Of a stretch of DNA of 25,750 nt, positions 24,478 to 25,750 are shown piece after piece. A program made the position numbers and the translations under genes. Each line of letters begins with the position of its first letter. The stretch's first letter is position 1. The DNA lies in contig CAKUIK010000032.1 of the NCBI GenBank assembly GCA_934661005.1, forward strand, positions 1-25,750. The letters run 5' to 3'. Under the pieces are notes generated by a model. The model was given only the letters and a program-made list of their open reading frames with translations, made no database searches and was not told the DNA's origin. This DNA comes from an uncultured Slackia sp. (lineage in GTDB: Bacteria; Actinomycetota; Coriobacteriia; Coriobacteriales; Eggerthellaceae).

Positions 24478-24508
24478 GGCCAAGGCTCCTTTTCGCGCAA
24501 TGAATAAC

Positions 24509-24520
24509 GAACAAGTGTTC
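24509..24520. promoter_or_regulatory. LexA (SOS) box at the polymerase promoter
   Basis: GAACAAGTGTTC, with flanks CGAAC...GTTCT, fits the Gram-positive/actinobacterial LexA consensus CGAAC-N4-GTTCG. On the minus strand it lies directly downstream of a -10-like TATAGT (24527-24522), where bound LexA would block transcription. The polymerase start is about 32 bases further on. Confidence 0.85.
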
Positions 24521-24559
24521 TACTATAGTAGCGCAAAGAAGCCGAAAAGGGAGGAAATA

Positions 24560-24592
24560 AGGCAAAAAGAATGGGCAGCTCGAAAGCTGCCC
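24560..24592 (-). terminator. Terminator of the lipoprotein gene
   Basis: On the minus strand GGGCAGCT, loop TTCG, AGCTGCCC (24592-24573), followed by ATTCTTTTTGCC: an 8-bp stem with a UUCG tetraloop and T-run, 29 bases after the lipoprotein stop. Confidence 0.85.
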
Positions 24593-24621
24593 AAAATGCG
24601 CGCATCGGTTGGAATAGGCGA

Positions 24622-25197
24622 TTACGCGAAAAGGTCAAGCAACGATCCGAGCACGTCGGCATCGGGAGTCCACTCGTTGTCGTTCTTGGTGAACGTAAGC
24701 ACGAGGGGCATGTCGGCGGCCTTCGTCTCATCGATGGCCTGCATGGTGATTTCGCCGATTTTCGCGGTGATGTCGTCTTGGGTCATGCTCGCCAGTTGTT
24801 CGTCGGTCATTTGCTCGCTCCAAGCTTCGGCCAGCTCTTCGGCCTTTGCGCTTGCATCGGTGAACGATTTGCAGGTTGCGGTAAGGGTTGCCTTTGCGGA
24901 GTCGCCGTCGACTTCGACCGAATCGATGGTGTAGTCAAAGCCGTCGAGGTACGACTTCACGAGCGTTTTGCTGTCGATGCCCATCGACTCGAGCATGGCG
25001 AACTCGTCGTCGGCTTCTGCAAGAATTTCGTCCAACGTGGCGTCATCGAGGTTCTTGATAGGGTCGAGCTCGCTGGCAATGCCATCTTTGATGACCTCTT
25101 CGTCGGTGGGCCCGCTTGAGCAGGCGACGAGGCCCAGGCAAGCGGCCATTGCGCACGCGATGAGCGCTGCGAGTGCGCCGGTCTTCAGTTTCTTCAT
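24622..25197 (-). CDS. Secreted lipoprotein of unknown function
   Basis: The 191-residue product starts MKKLKTGALAALIACAMAAC and continues LGLVACSSG. That is a lipoprotein signal peptide with a lipobox (LVAC) whose Cys becomes the lipidated N-terminus, so the protein is anchored on the outer face of the cytoplasmic membrane. The remainder is acidic and looks like a small alpha/beta domain (EEVIKDGIASELDPIKNLDD, DYTIDSVEVDGDSAKATLTA, MPLVLTFTKNDNEWTPDADV). This resembles the DUF4878/NTF2-like or DUF5105-type lipoproteins of Gram-positives, but I cannot name a family with certainty. The ATG at 25197 has AAGGAGGG at six bases. An extended -10 lies at 25256-25248. The reading frame is also open upstream into an IS110 remnant, but that is not needed for expression. 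Confidence 0.85.
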   Translation of the reverse strand: MKKLKTGALAALIACAMAACLGLVACSSGPTDEEVIKDGIASELDPIKNLDDATLDEILAEADDEFAMLESMGIDSKTLVKSYLDGFDYTIDSVEVDGDSAKATLTATCKSFTDASAKAEELAEAWSEQMTDEQLASMTQDDITAKIGEITMQAIDETKAADMPLVLTFTKNDNEWTPDADVLGSLLDLFA

Positions 25198-25247
25198 GAT
25201 TCCCTCCTTGTTTAGGGCGCTGAAATGCGCCTTTCCCGTTAGAGAGA

Positions 25248-25256
25248 AGTATATCA
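25248..25256 (-). promoter_or_regulatory. Extended -10 promoter of the lipoprotein gene
   Basis: On the minus strand TGA-TATACT, about 50 bases before the lipoprotein ATG. No strong -35 is seen. This resembles other TGN-TATNNT elements in the window. Confidence 0.5.
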
Positions 25257-25314
25257 AGGAGATGAAGCTTTTAGGGGGTCGTGAGGGATGATTTGTAGGC
25301 GATTGGCGAGCTCG

Positions 25315-25686
25315 GGGGGGGACCGGCAGCAGCGCGTCCGGGATGCCGAGCGCGGTCTTCGCGATGACCATCGCGTCGCGCTCGTCGGTCTTGGCGTCGC
25401 CGCCGAACAGCTTGGCGGCCTCGTGGGCGGCCAGGCCCGGCAGGTACGCCGAGGGCATTCCCGCCGCCCGCGCGCGGGAGAGCGCGAGCGCGCCGATGTT
25501 GCGGGCCTGGTCGACGACGACCAGCGCGCCGGGGAATTCGGCGAAAAGCGAATCGAGGGCGTTCTCCCTGTTGGCGACGGGCTTGCTCGCGAGCATCTCG
25601 CCGTCGCGCGTCGCGACGCACGCCCAGTGCGACGATTTCCCGACGTCGAGCCCTATGACGGTTTCGGGTCTTATCGGTGGTGCCAT
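25315..25686 (-). pseudogene. IS110-family transposase, N-terminal fragment
   Basis: This is the 5' third of an IS110-type DEDD transposase of the actinobacterial kind. The start ATG at 25686 has GGAGG eight bases upstream. Conserved residues seen are Asp14 in VIGLDVGKSSHWACV, Asp59 in ALVVVDQARNIGALAL, and Asp101/Asp104 in DAKTDERDAMVIAKTALG. The similarity ends after LLPVPP at about 25315, at a run of eight G (25314-25321), and about 270 residues including the C-terminal catalytic Ser domain are missing. The fragment is markedly GC-richer than the neighbouring genes, a sign of separate origin. No stop intervenes before the lipoprotein gene, so the frame fuses with it. It cannot be an active transposase. 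Confidence 0.85.
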
Positions 25687-25750
25687 GGTGGTATCCTCCA
25701 ATCGGTAGGCCGATCGGAAGCCCTCCCTGCGACACCCACATTACCTGGCC
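25687..25750. mobile_element. Upstream non-coding flank of the IS110 fragment (window edge)
   Basis: These 64 bases precede the transposase start on the minus strand. In the IS110 group this side of the gene carries the left-end non-coding region that encodes the bridge RNA. Inverted words CCGATTGGAGG and CCGATCGGCC are visible, but the element end cannot be placed because the window stops here. Confidence 0.35.

Noticed and set aside
24622..25701. Single 359-codon gene covering transposase-like and lipoprotein parts
   Set aside because: The internal ATG at 25197 has an AAGGAGG site and begins a perfect lipoprotein signal peptide, which would not work inside a fusion. I treat them as a remnant plus a separate gene.

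Overview
The window looks like chromosomal DNA of a Gram-positive, moderately high-GC actinobacterium. The best guess is class Coriobacteriia, near Eggerthellaceae. That placement is inferred from a seven-membrane-helix LuxR regulator paired with a YfcC-type carrier, a SOS-controlled UvrX/DinB-type polymerase with a YolD-like partner, a Gram-positive LexA box (GAAC-N4-GTTC) and strong AGGAGG ribosome sites. No rRNA, tRNA or CRISPR array was found. Most of the window is core genome; the accessory interest sits in the spacers and at the right end.

Layout, left to right. 1-609 is the end of the F1Fo ATP synthase operon: the atpD 3' end and a very short atpC. 901-2955 is a large secreted, membrane-anchored surface protein with a lysozyme-like N-terminal domain. 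2956-3233 is a hairpin-rich spacer. 3234-4310 (-) and 4445-6031 (+) are a divergent LuxR-type regulator and carrier pair. 6209-6937 (-) is a stand-alone tRNA-synthetase B3/4-domain protein behind a leader carrying a strong terminator. 7449-7988 is a flavin/pyridoxamine-oxidase-fold protein. 8224-11691 is dnaE. 11932-12582 (-) is a MOSC protein, divergent from truA (12794-13708). 14087-15466 is a sodium:solute symporter, 15778-16842 is ychF and 17022-18956 is recQ. 19351-22728 is the gatC-gatA-gatB operon (tRNA-dependent amidotransferase). On the minus strand, 24477-22815 is a SOS cassette (Y-family polymerase plus YolD-like protein), 25197-24622 is a lipoprotein, and 25686-25315 is a 5' fragment of an IS110-family transposase whose frame runs into the lipoprotein gene.

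The most unusual signal is a pair of elements of about 155-160 bp, at 11766-11925 (minus orientation) and 18981-19134 (plus orientation). Each lies just downstream of a gene and in the same orientation as that gene (MOSC and recQ). Both can fold as an outer stem enclosing two hairpins. A 36-nt hairpin is nearly identical in the two copies (34/36). The other hairpin shows two compensatory base-pair changes. The outer stems pair well but have unrelated sequences. This looks like a structured RNA or a folded repeat family that I do not recognise. A second dispersed family, a 33-bp palindrome with arms like AACCTGTTAA/TTAACAGGTT, occurs three times (2964, 3058, 8088). Other points of interest are the attenuator-like leader of the B3/4 gene, the LexA box over the polymerase promoter, an ATP synthase epsilon subunit lacking its regulatory C-terminal domain, and a recurrent extended -10 promoter pattern (TGN-TATNNT).
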